A stretch of DNA of 64,000 nucleotides from Tardiphaga robiniae (GTDB lineage: Bacteria > Pseudomonadota > Alphaproteobacteria > Rhizobiales > Xanthobacteraceae). The notes under the pieces were generated by a model, which did no database searches, was not told the DNA's origin, and saw only the letters and a program-made list of their open reading frames with translations. Position 1 is the stretch's first letter. The number at the start of each line of letters is the position of its first letter. Shown in pieces: positions 47,446-56,927 of the stretch. The position numbers were made by a program, and so were the translations under genes. The stretch is from NCBI RefSeq assembly GCF_013359755.1, contig NZ_JABMCJ010000084.1, positions 62,001 through 126,000 of the forward strand. The letters are read 5' to 3'.

Positions 47446-49419
47446 CTATTCCGCGCGCACTTTCTTCGGTTCCACGATCTCGAATCCCGGTGAGAATTCG
47501 TCCAGCAGACCAAACAATTCGCGCAGCTTGAGCGGATTGCCGCTGAGTGATGTTTCCCCGGCGGCCACACTATCCGCAAAGGTGCGCTGCTTCAGCGTGA
47601 TGGCGTCGAGCGCTGCGCGGGTCAGCGTCACGCTGGCGTCGGCGTTGTCCGAAAGTTTGCCCGACATATGCGTCAGCGCTGAATTCTCCAGGTTCATCAC
47701 ATAGGTTTCATTGAGATCGGTGAAGGTCCAGTTGATGACGATCTTCTTGCCTTCTGCCTTCGTCGCGTTGAGCCGCACCCCGAGAAAATCGAAGGCCAGA
47801 TCGATGGATACGCCCTTGAGCAGCTCGGCGTTCGCCAGCGACGATCTCTGCGGCCCGACGCCGCTGCGCAGTTCCAGTGCGCCGAGCAGATAAGCATTCC
47901 GCCACGTCGCCGCCTCGCTCTGATAGCCCAACTGTTCGAGCGCATCGGCACCGAGATCGCGCGCCTCCTTGTTCGACGGATCGGCGAACACGACCCGACT
48001 CATCACGCTGGCGACCCAGCGATATTGCCCTGCCTTGAAATCCTCGCGCGCGCGTTTGATCGTGGCGTCCGCACCGCCCATGTATTCGATCTGCTTCTTC
48101 GCTTCCTCTGCGCGCGGCAACGGATTGAGGTCCGCGGGATTGGCGTCATACCAGCCAAGATAGAATTGATAGACCGCCTTGGCATTGTGGCTCAGGGTAC
48201 CGTAATAGCCGCGCGACGCCCAATCGTTCGCCAGCGACAGCGGCAGTTTCAATTGCTCCGCAATCTCGGTTGATGTGAGGCCGTGGTTGAGCAACCGCAC
48301 GGCCTGGTCGTGGATGAATTTGTAGAGATCGCGCTGTTTCTTGAGAAAATTGACGATGCGCTCGTTGCCCCACATCGGCCAGTGATGCTGTGCGATCACG
48401 ATATCCGTCCTGTCGCCGTAGCGCGCGATCGCCTCGCCGATGTAGCGCGACCACAACCGGCCATCGCGAATTTCCGCGCCGCGGATGGTGTAGAGATTAT
48501 GCATGTTGTGGGTGGCATCTTCCGCCATGTTCAGCAATTTGAACTGCGGAAAATACAAGATCATCTCGCTTGGGGCTTCCGAGCCCGGCACCAGATGAAA
48601 TTCGATCTCGACGCCATCGACGATGCGCGTCTCATAGGACTGCTTGATGAGGTCGTTTGGGGGGATCAGCGAGATCGTCCCCCGCGCCAATGCCTTGCCC
48701 AACCCCGTATCGACCTGGGCGCGCTCACCGACCGGCAGTGTGCTGCCGAACTGGTATTGCGCGCGGCGCGACATCGCATTGCCGGCAATGACGTTCTCCG
48801 CCACCGCATGCTCCATGAAGCCGTCGGGCGCGATCACCTTGACCTTGCCCTGCCTGGCGTCGTTCTCGCTGATGACGCCCTTGGCGCCGCCGAAGTGATC
48901 GGCATGGCTGTGGGTGTAGATCACGGCGGCGACGGGCTTCGCAGGCCGATTCTTCAGATAAAGTTCGAGCGCGGCTTTTGCGGTCTCGTTCGACAGCAGC
49001 GGATCGATCAGGATCAGGCCGCTGTCGCCCTCGATGATGGTCATGTTGGAAATATCGAGCCCGCGCACTTGATAAACGCGCTCGGTGACCTTGAAGAGGC
49101 CGTTGATCGCGTTGAGCTGCGCCTGTCGCCACAGGCTGGGATTGACGGTCGCCGGCACGGCGTCGTTTTGCAGGAACGCATAGGGCTTGGTGTCCCATGC
49201 CGGCCTGCCGTCCGGACCTGCGATCACACCATCCGGCAGCGTGGCGATGAAGCCGCGTTTGGCATCGTCGAAATCGGCGCGGTCGGAAAACGGCAGCGCC
49301 TTCAGCACCGATTCGTTCAGCCCCTTCGTGGCCGGCTCGGCGTCCCTAGACTGGGCGAGGCACGGCGCTGTTGCAAATCCTATTGCAGTGCACAGCAATA
49401 TTGTTGGCATCACACGCAT
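47446..49419 (-). CDS. Secreted alkyl sulfatase (MBL fold with SCP2-like domain)
   Basis: A 657-residue class III alkylsulfatase like SdsA1/BDS1. Signal peptide ending CLAQS; MBL metal motif YTHSHADHFGGA (about 168-176); later WSRYIGEAIARYGDRTDIVIAQHHWP; dimerisation helices; C-terminal SCP2-like domain (LTRAALDAITLKQRTFAD). It hydrolyses primary alkyl sulfates (SDS-type detergents) to alcohol and sulfate in the periplasm. The start at 49419 has GAGGGATT; the track-like long frame is rejected. It is next to an EF-hand gene, divergent. Confidence 0.9.
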   Translation of the reverse strand: MRVMPTILLCTAIGFATAPCLAQSRDAEPATKGLNESVLKALPFSDRADFDDAKRGFIATLPDGVIAGPDGRPAWDTKPYAFLQNDAVPATVNPSLWRQAQLNAINGLFKVTERVYQVRGLDISNMTIIEGDSGLILIDPLLSNETAKAALELYLKNRPAKPVAAVIYTHSHADHFGGAKGVISENDARQGKVKVIAPDGFMEHAVAENVIAGNAMSRRAQYQFGSTLPVGERAQVDTGLGKALARGTISLIPPNDLIKQSYETRIVDGVEIEFHLVPGSEAPSEMILYFPQFKLLNMAEDATHNMHNLYTIRGAEIRDGRLWSRYIGEAIARYGDRTDIVIAQHHWPMWGNERIVNFLKKQRDLYKFIHDQAVRLLNHGLTSTEIAEQLKLPLSLANDWASRGYYGTLSHNAKAVYQFYLGWYDANPADLNPLPRAEEAKKQIEYMGGADATIKRAREDFKAGQYRWVASVMSRVVFADPSNKEARDLGADALEQLGYQSEAATWRNAYLLGALELRSGVGPQRSSLANAELLKGVSIDLAFDFLGVRLNATKAEGKKIVINWTFTDLNETYVMNLENSALTHMSGKLSDNADASVTLTRAALDAITLKQRTFADSVAAGETSLSGNPLKLRELFGLLDEFSPGFEIVEPKKVRAE

Positions 49420-49525
49420 GGCAATCCCTCGCAGACCTCGGCCGCATCGCCGGATTTGAGTGTTGAACCCGGAATCCGAATGACGCATCCTGATTGAAAC
49501 ATAGAGTACGCCAAGGGAGATGATC

Positions 49526-49915
49526 ATGACCACACGCCGCACGGTTTTGCTATCCCTCGCGATTCCTCTTGTCGCACTGCTGCCGGCGCAGGCCGCCTCG
49601 CCGCTGAAGAGGCTCGATCCCGACAAGGACGGCACCGTGGACCTCAACGAGGCCAAGGCCGCGGCGTCCGCATTGTTCGACAAGCTCGACCGCGATCATG
49701 ACGGCACGCTGGATGCGAAAGAGCTGCGTGGCCGGCTCACTGCGAAAGAATTTGCCGCCGCCAATCCCGACAAGGATGGCACCCTCGACAAAGCGGAATA
49801 TCTCGCCCTCGTCGAAGCGCGTTTCCGCGCCGCCAATCCGGACAATGACGGCACCCTCGATGCAAGGGAACTGGGCTCGCCCGCCGGCAAGACGTTGCTG
49901 AAGCTGCTGCTGTAG
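49526..49915 (+). CDS. EF-hand calcium-binding protein
   Basis: A 129-residue exported protein: signal peptide ending LPAQA, then EF-hand loops [36 protein letters not shown] and [12 protein letters not shown]. The loops have the D-x-D-x-D-G pattern, so calcium binding is likely. Start 49526 has AAGGGAG 7 bp upstream; ATG 49520 is two codons earlier. A secreted calmodulin-like protein is typical for this lineage. Role unknown. Confidence 0.84.
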   Translation: MTTRRTVLLSLAIPLVALLPAQAASPLKRLDPDKDGTVDLNEAKAAASALFDKLDRDHDGTLDAKELRGRLTAKEFAAANPDKDGTLDKAEYLALVEARFRAANPDNDGTLDARELGSPAGKTLLKLLL

Positions 49916-49955
49916 GGCCCTTTCATCGCCCCAAGACTCGCCCCATATTCCGCCC

Positions 49956-52900
49956 ATGGCGAAGAAACCCGACTCTCCGAAAAAGCCCGCAAAATCAATC
50001 AAGACACCCGCCGCCAAGCCTGGCGCCGGCCGTCCCGACGTCAAGCCGATCGGGCCTGCCCTGGCGGAACTGCTGAATCCCGCGATCAATCGCGGCGATG
50101 CCGGCATGGGCTCGGGCACCGGACTGCAGCCGCCGCCGAGTAATTCCTTCGAGCGTCGTTCCGGCGGCGAGGCCGCGGTGCATCGCGCGCGCAAATCGAC
50201 GCCGAAGAAGTTCGAGGGCGACGAGGGAATGCGCCCGACGCCATTGCAGCCGTTTCCCCAGCCGGTGGTCGCGCCCTATGCGCCGCGGCTGAGCGAGCAG
50301 AAGGGCCTCGAGGAAGCGCCGCAGGCGAATTACAACACCTCGGCCTCGATCCCGACGCTGGATCCGGAACTGGCCAAACAGCTCGGCTTCGCCACCGAGG
50401 AAGACGACGACGCCGCCATGGCGCGGCCGCCGCGCAACAAGATGGAAGCCCTCGGCGTGCAGGCCACGGCCGATGCGCTGGAAGCACTGGTGCGCGACGG
50501 CCGTCCGGAGTTCAAGGACCAGAAGGTGTGGACGCCGCATCGTCCGCCGCGCCCGGAGAAATCCGAAGGCGGCGTGCGCTTCGAGCTGAAATCCGAATAC
50601 GAGCCGAAGGGCGACCAGCCCACCGCGATCAAGGAACTGGTGGAGGGCATCGACCGCAACGACCGCACCCAGGTTCTGCTCGGCGTCACCGGTTCGGGCA
50701 AGACCTACACAATGGCCAAGGTGATCGAGGCCACGCAGCGTCCGGCCATCATCCTTGCGCCGAACAAGACGCTGGCCGCGCAGCTCTATGGCGAGTTCAA
50801 GAACTTCTTCCCCGACAACGCCGTCGAATATTTCGTCAGCTATTACGACTACTACCAGCCGGAAGCCTACGTCCCGCGCACCGACACCTATATCGAGAAA
50901 GACTCGTCCATCAACGAGCAGATCGACCGCATGCGCCATTCGGCGACGCGTGCGCTGCTGGAGCGCGACGACGTCATCATCGTGGCGTCGGTGTCGTGCA
51001 TCTACGGTATCGGCTCGGTGGAAACCTATACCGCGATGACCTTCGCGCTGAAGAAGGACGAGCGCATCGACCAGCGCCAGCTCATCGCCGATCTCGTGGC
51101 GCTGCAATACAAGCGCACCCAGCACGACTTCACCCGCGGCACTTTCCGCGTGCGCGGCGACGTCATCGACATTTTCCCGGCGCATTATGAAGACCGCGCG
51201 TGGCGCGTGAACCTGTTCGGCGACACCGTGGAGAGCATCGAGGAGTTCGATCCGCTCACCGGCCACAAGCAGGACGAGCTCGAATTCATCAAGATCTACG
51301 CCAATTCGCATTACGTGACGCCGCGGCCGACGCTGATCCAGGCGATGAAATCGATCAAGGAAGAGCTGAAGTGGCGGCTCGACCAGCTGCACAATCAGGG
51401 GCGCCTGCTGGAAGCGCAGCGGCTGGAGCAGCGCACCACCTTCGATCTCGAAATGATGGAAGCCACCGGCTCCTGCGCCGGCATCGAGAACTATTCGCGC
51501 TATCTCACCGGCCGCCGGCCGGGCGAGCCGCCGCCGACTTTGTTCGAATATGTGCCGGACAATGCGCTGGTCTTCGCCGACGAAAGCCATGTCACGGTGC
51601 CGCAGATCGGCGGCATGTTCAAAGGCGACTTCCGCCGCAAGGCGACGCTGGCGGAATATGGCTTCCGCCTGCCCTCCTGCATGGACAACCGGCCGCTGCG
51701 CTTCGAGGAGTGGGACATGATGCGCCCGCAATCCGTCGCGGTGTCGGCGACGCCGTCCGGCTGGGAGCTGCAGGAATCCGGCGGCGTCTTTGTCGAGCAG
51801 GTCATTCGCCCGACCGGCCTGATCGATCCGCCGATCAATATCCGCCCGGCCCGCACCCAGGTCGACGATCTCTTGGGCGAAGTCCGCGCCACCGCGGCCC
51901 AGGGCTATCGCTCGCTGATCACCGTGCTGACCAAGCGCATGGCCGAAGACCTCACGGAATTTCTCCATGAGCAGGGCATTCGCGTGCGCTACATGCACAG
52001 CGACATCGACACCATCGAGCGCATCGAGATCATCAGGGATCTCCGTCTCGGCGCCTTCGACGCGCTGGTCGGCATCAACCTGCTGCGCGAAGGCCTCGAC
52101 ATTCCCGAATGCGCGCTGGTCGCCGTGCTCGATGCCGACAAGGAAGGCTTCCTGCGCTCGGAGACCTCGCTGATCCAGACCATCGGCCGCGCCGCGCGTA
52201 ACGTCGACGGCCGCGTCATTCTCTATGCCGACCAGATGACCGGCTCGATGACGCGCGCCATCGCCGAAACCGATCGCCGCCGCGAGAAGCAGGTGGAATA
52301 CAACACGCTGCACGGCATCACGCCGGAGAGCGTGAAGAAGTCGATCGGCGACATCATGAACTCGGTCTATGAGGGCGACCGCGTGCTGGTGGATATCGGC
52401 GGCGGCATGGCCGAAGATGCCATCACCATCGGACACAATTTCGAAGCCGTGCTGGCCGATCTGGAAGTGCGGATGCGCGAGGCCGCGGCCGACCTGAACT
52501 TCGAGGAAGCCGCCCGCCTGCGCGACGAGGTCAAGCGCCTGCGCGCCACCGAACTCGCCGTGGTCGACGATCCCACCGTCAAGCAGCGCGGCGTTGCCGC
52601 ACGCGGCGGCGGTTACAAAGGCGAGAAGAAATATGGCGATGCCGCCAATCTTCCCGCGCGTCTCGACAAGGCCGCGCAAGGCAAAGCGCGCGGCAAATAC
52701 GGCAAGAGTTCATCAGCGGGCGGTGCGTCGTCGAAAGTGCACAAGCCCGGGCTCGACGAGATGGGCATCGCGAACTGGCATGAAGTGAAGCCCGCTCGCG
52801 GCAAGGAAGTTCAGCGCCCGCGCAAGCCGACACTGGACGAGATGGGACCGGGCACCGAGAGCAAGATTTTCCAGCCGAAGAACAGCCGCGAGTCGGGACC

Positions 52901-52970
52901 GGAGTTTGGCCCCGTGCCAAGATCAACCGGCGGCGCGCCGGGGCATCGGGGCGGGTGGAAGAAGCGGTAA
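49956..52970 (+). CDS. uvrB: Excinuclease ABC subunit B with long N- and C-terminal extensions
   Basis: Helicase-like damage-verification subunit of UvrABC nucleotide excision repair. Canonical UvrB begins at [17 protein letters not shown] (about residue 209), with Walker [12 protein letters not shown] (about 243), the beta-hairpin [18 protein letters not shown], motifs ending in QTIGRAARN, and the UVR domain at about 832-866. The first 205 residues are low-complexity and Lys/Pro-rich; the last 138 are basic with two LDEMG repeats. Total 1004 residues versus about 670-700 in most bacteria. Long forms occur in relatives. No Shine-Dalgarno is evident. Confidence 0.95.
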   Translation: MAKKPDSPKKPAKSIKTPAAKPGAGRPDVKPIGPALAELLNPAINRGDAGMGSGTGLQPPPSNSFERRSGGEAAVHRARKSTPKKFEGDEGMRPTPLQPFPQPVVAPYAPRLSEQKGLEEAPQANYNTSASIPTLDPELAKQLGFATEEDDDAAMARPPRNKMEALGVQATADALEALVRDGRPEFKDQKVWTPHRPPRPEKSEGGVRFELKSEYEPKGDQPTAIKELVEGIDRNDRTQVLLGVTGSGKTYTMAKVIEATQRPAIILAPNKTLAAQLYGEFKNFFPDNAVEYFVSYYDYYQPEAYVPRTDTYIEKDSSINEQIDRMRHSATRALLERDDVIIVASVSCIYGIGSVETYTAMTFALKKDERIDQRQLIADLVALQYKRTQHDFTRGTFRVRGDVIDIFPAHYEDRAWRVNLFGDTVESIEEFDPLTGHKQDELEFIKIYANSHYVTPRPTLIQAMKSIKEELKWRLDQLHNQGRLLEAQRLEQRTTFDLEMMEATGSCAGIENYSRYLTGRRPGEPPPTLFEYVPDNALVFADESHVTVPQIGGMFKGDFRRKATLAEYGFRLPSCMDNRPLRFEEWDMMRPQSVAVSATPSGWELQESGGVFVEQVIRPTGLIDPPINIRPARTQVDDLLGEVRATAAQGYRSLITVLTKRMAEDLTEFLHEQGIRVRYMHSDIDTIERIEIIRDLRLGAFDALVGINLLREGLDIPECALVAVLDADKEGFLRSETSLIQTIGRAARNVDGRVILYADQMTGSMTRAIAETDRRREKQVEYNTLHGITPESVKKSIGDIMNSVYEGDRVLVDIGGGMAEDAITIGHNFEAVLADLEVRMREAAADLNFEEAARLRDEVKRLRATELAVVDDPTVKQRGVAARGGGYKGEKKYGDAANLPARLDKAAQGKARGKYGKSSSAGGASSKVHKPGLDEMGIANWHEVKPARGKEVQRPRKPTLDEMGPGTESKIFQPKNSRESGPEFGPVPRSTGGAPGHRGGWKKR

Positions 52971-53021
52971 AGCCTCCCAAAGGCCCGTACGATACCGACC
53001 TTAGCATTCCCAGCTTTCAAT

Positions 53022-53067
53022 ACGTCGCACTTCGAAATATAGCGACTGTACTGTGACGTCTTCGAAA
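53022..53067. promoter_or_regulatory. Direct TTCGAA repeats upstream of the accessory operon
   Basis: CTTCGAAA occurs at 53030-53037 and again at 53060-53067, exactly 30 bp apart. Each has ACGTC a few bases upstream (53022 and 53056). TTCGAA is itself palindromic. The spacing of about three helical turns, 80-117 bp before the first gene, suggests a regulator binding site. Confidence 0.4.
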
Positions 53068-53146
53068 CTGTTGAGGAAGATCGTTCAAGGCTGTTGCAAC
53101 AAAGAACATCAACCTAAGATTATCAAATGATTCGGAGAATTGACTG

Positions 53147-53698
53147 ATGGCGAAGGAAAACTCCCGCGCTGTGGCGGAGGCACTAAACGCCGTGATTCAA
53201 GTTCTGGATCAACTCGACGAAAAAGCTCGTACTCGCGTCCTGAATTCAGTGACGATATTCTTTGGACATGAGAACTCACCTCCGACCGCTAGACCATCGA
53301 TCGCACAGCCAAACTCTCAACACACTTCTACCCGACCTGCCTTCTCTGAAGACCGCGCTCCCTCTCCCAAAGAATTTCTATTTCAGAAGCAACCTAAGAC
53401 AGACGTTGAGCGTATTGCTTGCCTTGCCTTCTATCTTACGCATTTCCGAGAGATGCCGCATTTTAAAACGTTGGACTTAGCAAAGCTCAATACAGAGGCG
53501 GCGCAAATCAAGTTCTCCAACGCTGCTTATGCAACAGATAATGCCACCAAAGCGGGGTACCTCGCCCTTGCTGCGAAAGGCCAGAAGCAAATAACAGCCT
53601 GGGGAGAGCAGTTTGTTACCGCGCTTCCAGACCGGGAGGCCGCATTGAAGCTTATATCTGAAGCCCGTAAGCGCAGAAGCGCGCGGCGAAAAAGATGA
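53147..53698 (+). CDS. Small conserved protein, gene 1 of the ParA/RelA-SpoT island
   Basis: A 183-residue protein of unknown function. Residues 1-40 are helical (AEALNAVIQVLDQLDEKARTRVLNSVTIFFG), 45-75 are a Ser/Pro/Thr-rich linker, and 78-165 form the conserved core (KTDVERIACLAFYLTHFREMPHFKT... AAYATDNATKAGYL ... GEQFVTALPDRE) ending in a basic tail. The core reads like a compact winged-helix fold, but that is inference. GGAGAAT precedes the ATG. Its stop overlaps the ParA start by 4 bp. Confidence 0.75.
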   Translation: MAKENSRAVAEALNAVIQVLDQLDEKARTRVLNSVTIFFGHENSPPTARPSIAQPNSQHTSTRPAFSEDRAPSPKEFLFQKQPKTDVERIACLAFYLTHFREMPHFKTLDLAKLNTEAAQIKFSNAAYATDNATKAGYLALAAKGQKQITAWGEQFVTALPDREAALKLISEARKRRSARRKR

Positions 53699-54693
53699 GC
53701 GCAAAACCGACTACCGCCAGAACAACGTCGAAGCGGATCTCCATCTTTAATCACAAAGGTGGAGTTGGAAAAACCACTCTCACCTTCAATATTGCGGCAT
53801 CCTTAGCGGAATTGGGAAATAGGGTTCTGCTGGTCGACGCCGATCCTCAGTGCAACTTATCAGCATACTTAATTGAAGCTACCGTTCTAGACGATCTACT
53901 TGATAGCTCGGACAGTGCCAAGAAAGGCGCTACGCTGTGGTCGGCCGTCAAACCAATCGTAGATGGCGACGGCGGGATCAAGGAGATCGAGCCAATTGAA
54001 ATTCGCGACGATCTCTTTTTAGTGCCGGGCGACATTCGTCTTTCAGATTTTGAGAACAAGCTTGCTGACTATTGGACAGAGTGCTTCAAACGAGAGACAC
54101 ATGGTTTCAAGGGAACAACAGCCATAAGTAAGCTGGTGAATTCAATATGCCAAAACCATAAAATTGATTTCGTATTCTTTGACACCGGTCCAAACATTGG
54201 AGCGCTCAACCGCGCCATCTTGCTCGACTGCGACTATTTTATCGTTCCAGTCGCATACGACTTATTTTCTGTCCGGGCGTTGAGGACATTAGGGCGGTCC
54301 CTCTACGACTGGATAAGGGACTGGCGAACCATCCTGGGGCTAAATGTTAAAGACGTTCCCACGCTACCCGGTACCCCTAGGTTTCTAGGGTACATTCCGC
54401 AAAACTATTCCGTCTATCGAGGCGGGGTGGCATCGCACCAAGCGAAGTACGTGGGGCTTCTTGATAAAGGCATATCCAGCGACGTCGTCGGGGTTCTGAA
54501 AGAATTGGACGTCATACCCGCACGCAAAATTCACAAACTTGGTGACGTGAAGGATTTTGGGCAGCTAGTCCCAGCATCACAACGCGAAGGCAACCCCTTA
54601 TCGGAAACTGCGGCCGGCACACCAACCCAGCGGCTTGAGGCAGCCAACTCGTTTAAATTAATCGCACAAAAAATAATTCAACGAACGAGCTAA
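53695..54693 (+). CDS. ParA/MinD-type deviant Walker ATPase
   Basis: A 332-residue ATPase. The deviant Walker A KGGVGKTT (21-28), Walker A' LLVDADPQCN (about 45-53) and Walker B-like VFFDTGPN (about 163-170) are intact. It is longer than a typical plasmid ParA and has a C-terminal extension (about 250-332). No parB, parS or plasmid replication gene is nearby, so chromosome or plasmid partition is unlikely. It is coupled to gene 1 (ATGA overlap) and 3 bp from the RelA/SpoT gene. It may position or regulate the synthetase. AT-richer than flanking core genes. Confidence 0.9.
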   Translation: MSAKPTTARTTSKRISIFNHKGGVGKTTLTFNIAASLAELGNRVLLVDADPQCNLSAYLIEATVLDDLLDSSDSAKKGATLWSAVKPIVDGDGGIKEIEPIEIRDDLFLVPGDIRLSDFENKLADYWTECFKRETHGFKGTTAISKLVNSICQNHKIDFVFFDTGPNIGALNRAILLDCDYFIVPVAYDLFSVRALRTLGRSLYDWIRDWRTILGLNVKDVPTLPGTPRFLGYIPQNYSVYRGGVASHQAKYVGLLDKGISSDVVGVLKELDVIPARKIHKLGDVKDFGQLVPASQREGNPLSETAAGTPTQRLEAANSFKLIAQKIIQRTS

Positions 54694-54696
54694 CAA

Positions 54697-55404
54697 ATGC
54701 TCACCCCTACCGAGGCCGAACAGGCGATAGTGGACCCCTTGCTGCAGCGCTTTGATGAGAAGCAGCAGAACGTCGGCCTATTCCACGATGCCGTTTTGAA
54801 AGCGATTTCGACTTCGTCCGAGCTTCGTCCTCTAATTCACTCTGTGCGCGCTCGCATAAAGGACCGCGATCACCTGCAAGACAAACTCCTGCGCAAATTG
54901 CGCGAATGTGCAGACAAGAACCAAAAATTCGATATTACGCCGGAAAATCTGCATGTGAAAATAAATGACCTAGCGGGAATTCGAATACTTCACCTTCACA
55001 CAGCTCAGGCGAAGCCCATACATGACCATCTAATTAAACTGCTCAAGAGCTGCGGGTACAAATTCCATGAAGCCCCGGTGGCACGCACTTGGGATATCGA
55101 GTACGAAAAAACCTTCAAAGAAATGGGCTTCAAAACAAAACGAAGCGAAAACCTCTACACCAGCATTCATTGCGTGATATCGGATCAGGTCCCCAACCTA
55201 AAGATGACTTGTGAAGTACAAGTTCGCACTTTGACCGAAGAAACTTGGGGCGAAGTCGACCATCGGATAAATTATCCTCATAAGACTGATAGCGTCGCAT
55301 GCCTGCAGCAAATCCGCGCCTTGGCACGCTCAACGTCGGCAGCGGGGCGCTTGGTTGATTCTATTTTCGCTACGGTGGCCGACGAAGAAACCAAAAAAGC
55401 CTAG
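54697..55404 (+). CDS. RelA/SpoT-domain nucleotide (p)ppGpp synthetase-like protein
   Basis: A 235-residue stand-alone synthetase domain with no hydrolase, TGS or ACT domain. All catalytic landmarks are visible: RIKDRDHLQDKLLRK (53-67), NDLAGIRIL with D91 and R96, the G-loop YTSIH (154-158), E173 in EVQVRT, and W184/H189 in TWGEVDHR. It therefore should transfer pyrophosphate from ATP, either to GDP/GTP (alarmone) or, as in toxic SAS enzymes, to another acceptor such as tRNA. The context with a ParA ATPase rather than an antitoxin of known type is unusual. Confidence 0.9.
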   Translation: MLTPTEAEQAIVDPLLQRFDEKQQNVGLFHDAVLKAISTSSELRPLIHSVRARIKDRDHLQDKLLRKLRECADKNQKFDITPENLHVKINDLAGIRILHLHTAQAKPIHDHLIKLLKSCGYKFHEAPVARTWDIEYEKTFKEMGFKTKRSENLYTSIHCVISDQVPNLKMTCEVQVRTLTEETWGEVDHRINYPHKTDSVACLQQIRALARSTSAAGRLVDSIFATVADEETKKA

Positions 55405-55408
55405 CCTA

Positions 55409-55437
55409 TTGACATAATTCCCATAAGACTATATACC
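55409..55437 (+). promoter_or_regulatory. Consensus promoter before the structured-RNA region
   Basis: TTGACA (55409-55414), 17-bp spacer, TATACC (55432-55437). It begins just after the RelA/SpoT stop. Transcription would start near 55444 and run into the hairpin-rich region. Confidence 0.6.
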
Positions 55438-55443
55438 CCTCCC

Positions 55444-55807
55444 GTCCTGCTCATGAGGGGCGCTTCTCGAGGGCGCTTTCGGAGTGGAGCAGGATACGGC
55501 GCCTGCGGACGTGCCTCGCAAGCACGGACTCGGGAGGTCCGGGGTCACCGTCCTGGCCCACTACGGGGCTGCGCCGGAAACGGCTGGACGGGTGCGGGTG
55601 AAGGCAGGCGAAAGCCTGTCCGGAACGGAGGGCTTTCATTAGCCCTGCCCAGTACCCGGAAGCACGGTCCCTGGAACAGAAATCGCCGTGATGGAGCGCC
55701 GCAAGGCGTTACGCTGCAGAAGGCGAGGCGTCGCAGCCGAGCCGGATGTGGCGATTATATCCAAGGTGCGCCTTGCGGCGCTCCATTCCCCTCAGTTTTC
55801 GAGGGGA
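55444..55807 (+). ncRNA. Candidate structured non-coding RNA
   Basis: Hairpins in order: TCCTGCTC/GAGCAGGA (55445-55494); GTGC/GCAC (55511-55525); CACCGTCC/GGACGGGTG (55546-55594) enclosing GCCG-GAAA-CGGC (55573-55584); CAGGC-GAAA-GCCTG (55605-55618); AGGGCT/AGCCCT (55629-55646); an 18-bp perfect stem ATGGAGCGCCGCAAGGCG (55691-55708) with 55769-55786; and a terminal TCCCCTC/GAGGGGA (55787-55807). Two GNRA tetraloops are typical of real RNA. No convincing ORF with ribosome-binding site lies in it. It could be a mobile ncRNA of HEARO/OMEGA type, but there is no iscB or tnpB, so identity is open. Confidence 0.55.
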
Positions 55808-55906
55808 GAACGACAGCTCACCTCGGGGCTTTCACCCGCGAGAACGATGTCACATGGCTGTTTGACAATCACATCCGATCGAAGACCGCAGGCTACAGCC
55901 GCGGCA

Positions 55907-56716
55907 CTACTTCCCCGCCGGCGGCGCGACGTCGGCGACCTGGCCACTGCGCTTGAGGGCTTCGGCGACGAAACCCGAGACCTTCATCTCCTCGACGAAG
56001 GCGGCAAGATAGGCGACACCGGCCGTGCGCGGCTTGTCGGCGATGCGCGGCATGGCCATCGCCTGCTGGATCTCCTGGAAATGGCCGGACATCACGCGCA
56101 TCTCCGGATGGTCCTTGGCATAGGCATCGAGCTGCTGGCGCACGCCGGCGGCGGCATCGAGCTTCTCGTCGAGAAACTTCCGGATCATCGCGCTGCCGCC
56201 GCCGGCATCGGCGCGCAGCACGGTGGCGTGCTTGATGGTGCGGGTGAGATAGAGGTCATAGGCCGAGCCGAGACCGACCGACATCCGGACGCCGTCCTTG
56301 TCGACGTCGTCGACGGTCTTCAGCAGCGAATGCGCGGGGACCATGTAGGTGCCCTCGATGATCACATAGGGCGCGGTGAAGATGATCTCCTGCGCGCGCA
56401 CCGGCTCGATGGCGATGAAGCCGACATCCCAGGCGCCGGCCCTGGCGCCGTCGAACACCTTGCCTGCCGCCTCATAGGGCACATAGTCCACGGGCACGCC
56501 GAGGCGCTTCGCGAGTTCAGCGGCAAGATCCGCCGAGACGCCGCGCGGCGCGCCGTCGGGACCCTTCTGGGCCAGGACGCTATTGCCGTAATTGATCGCG
56601 GCGCGGAGTTTGCCCGTGGGAGCGAGATCGCGCAGCACCTCGGGCGACGGCGCCGGCTGGGCGAAAGCCGGAAGTGCAGCACTCATGAACAGCACCATCC
56701 ATCGTAAAATACGCAT
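55907..56716 (-). CDS. Transporter substrate-binding protein (SBP_bac_3 type)
   Basis: A 269-residue periplasmic binding protein: signal peptide ending LPAFAQ, the two-lobed SBP_bac_3 fold (LRDLAPTGKLRAAINYGNSVLAQKG, GVSADLAAELAKRLGVPVDYVPYEAAGKVFDGARAGAWDVGFIAIEP, IIFTAPYVIIEGTYMVP). Family members bind amino acids or related small ligands for ABC import. No permease or ATPase gene is adjacent, so it may be an orphan. The second of two adjacent ATGs (56716) is better spaced from GGGAGG. Confidence 0.87.
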   Translation of the reverse strand: MRILRWMVLFMSAALPAFAQPAPSPEVLRDLAPTGKLRAAINYGNSVLAQKGPDGAPRGVSADLAAELAKRLGVPVDYVPYEAAGKVFDGARAGAWDVGFIAIEPVRAQEIIFTAPYVIIEGTYMVPAHSLLKTVDDVDKDGVRMSVGLGSAYDLYLTRTIKHATVLRADAGGGSAMIRKFLDEKLDAAAGVRQQLDAYAKDHPEMRVMSGHFQEIQQAMAMPRIADKPRTAGVAYLAAFVEEMKVSGFVAEALKRSGQVADVAPPAGK

Positions 56717-56927
56717 CATAGGCCTCCCCGATTTCGGCGCGACCATGCCCGCAAACCCGCCGCGCGACAATCGGCGACCGAGCCTCCAATGACAGCGTGA
56801 TCGGCCGGCGCGACCAACCTCCGTTCGTCACGCGGACGGGATGGCTGATATGCCCGGCCGGGAATGCCTGTTATCGCACTGCGCGAACGTCTACACTGAT
56901 GCCCGTTGGCGCAGTGGGTGGCTTTAG

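Noticed and set aside
48283-49497. 404-codon plus-strand frame opposite the alkyl sulfatase
   Set aside because: Antisense shadow; the sulfatase has clear catalytic motifs.
49995-52679. 894-codon open frame on the minus strand opposite uvrB
   Set aside because: It is an antisense shadow produced by high GC and codon bias; it has no family signature, while uvrB on the plus strand is unmistakable.
53695-54693. Plasmid partition locus
   Set aside because: ParA is present but there is no parB, parS or replication gene; the neighbours are a RelA/SpoT gene and a small protein.
55453-55956. 167-codon frame across the hairpin-rich region after the RelA/SpoT gene
   Set aside because: Arg/Gly-rich with no Shine-Dalgarno; the stems, not the reading frame, are the structured feature.
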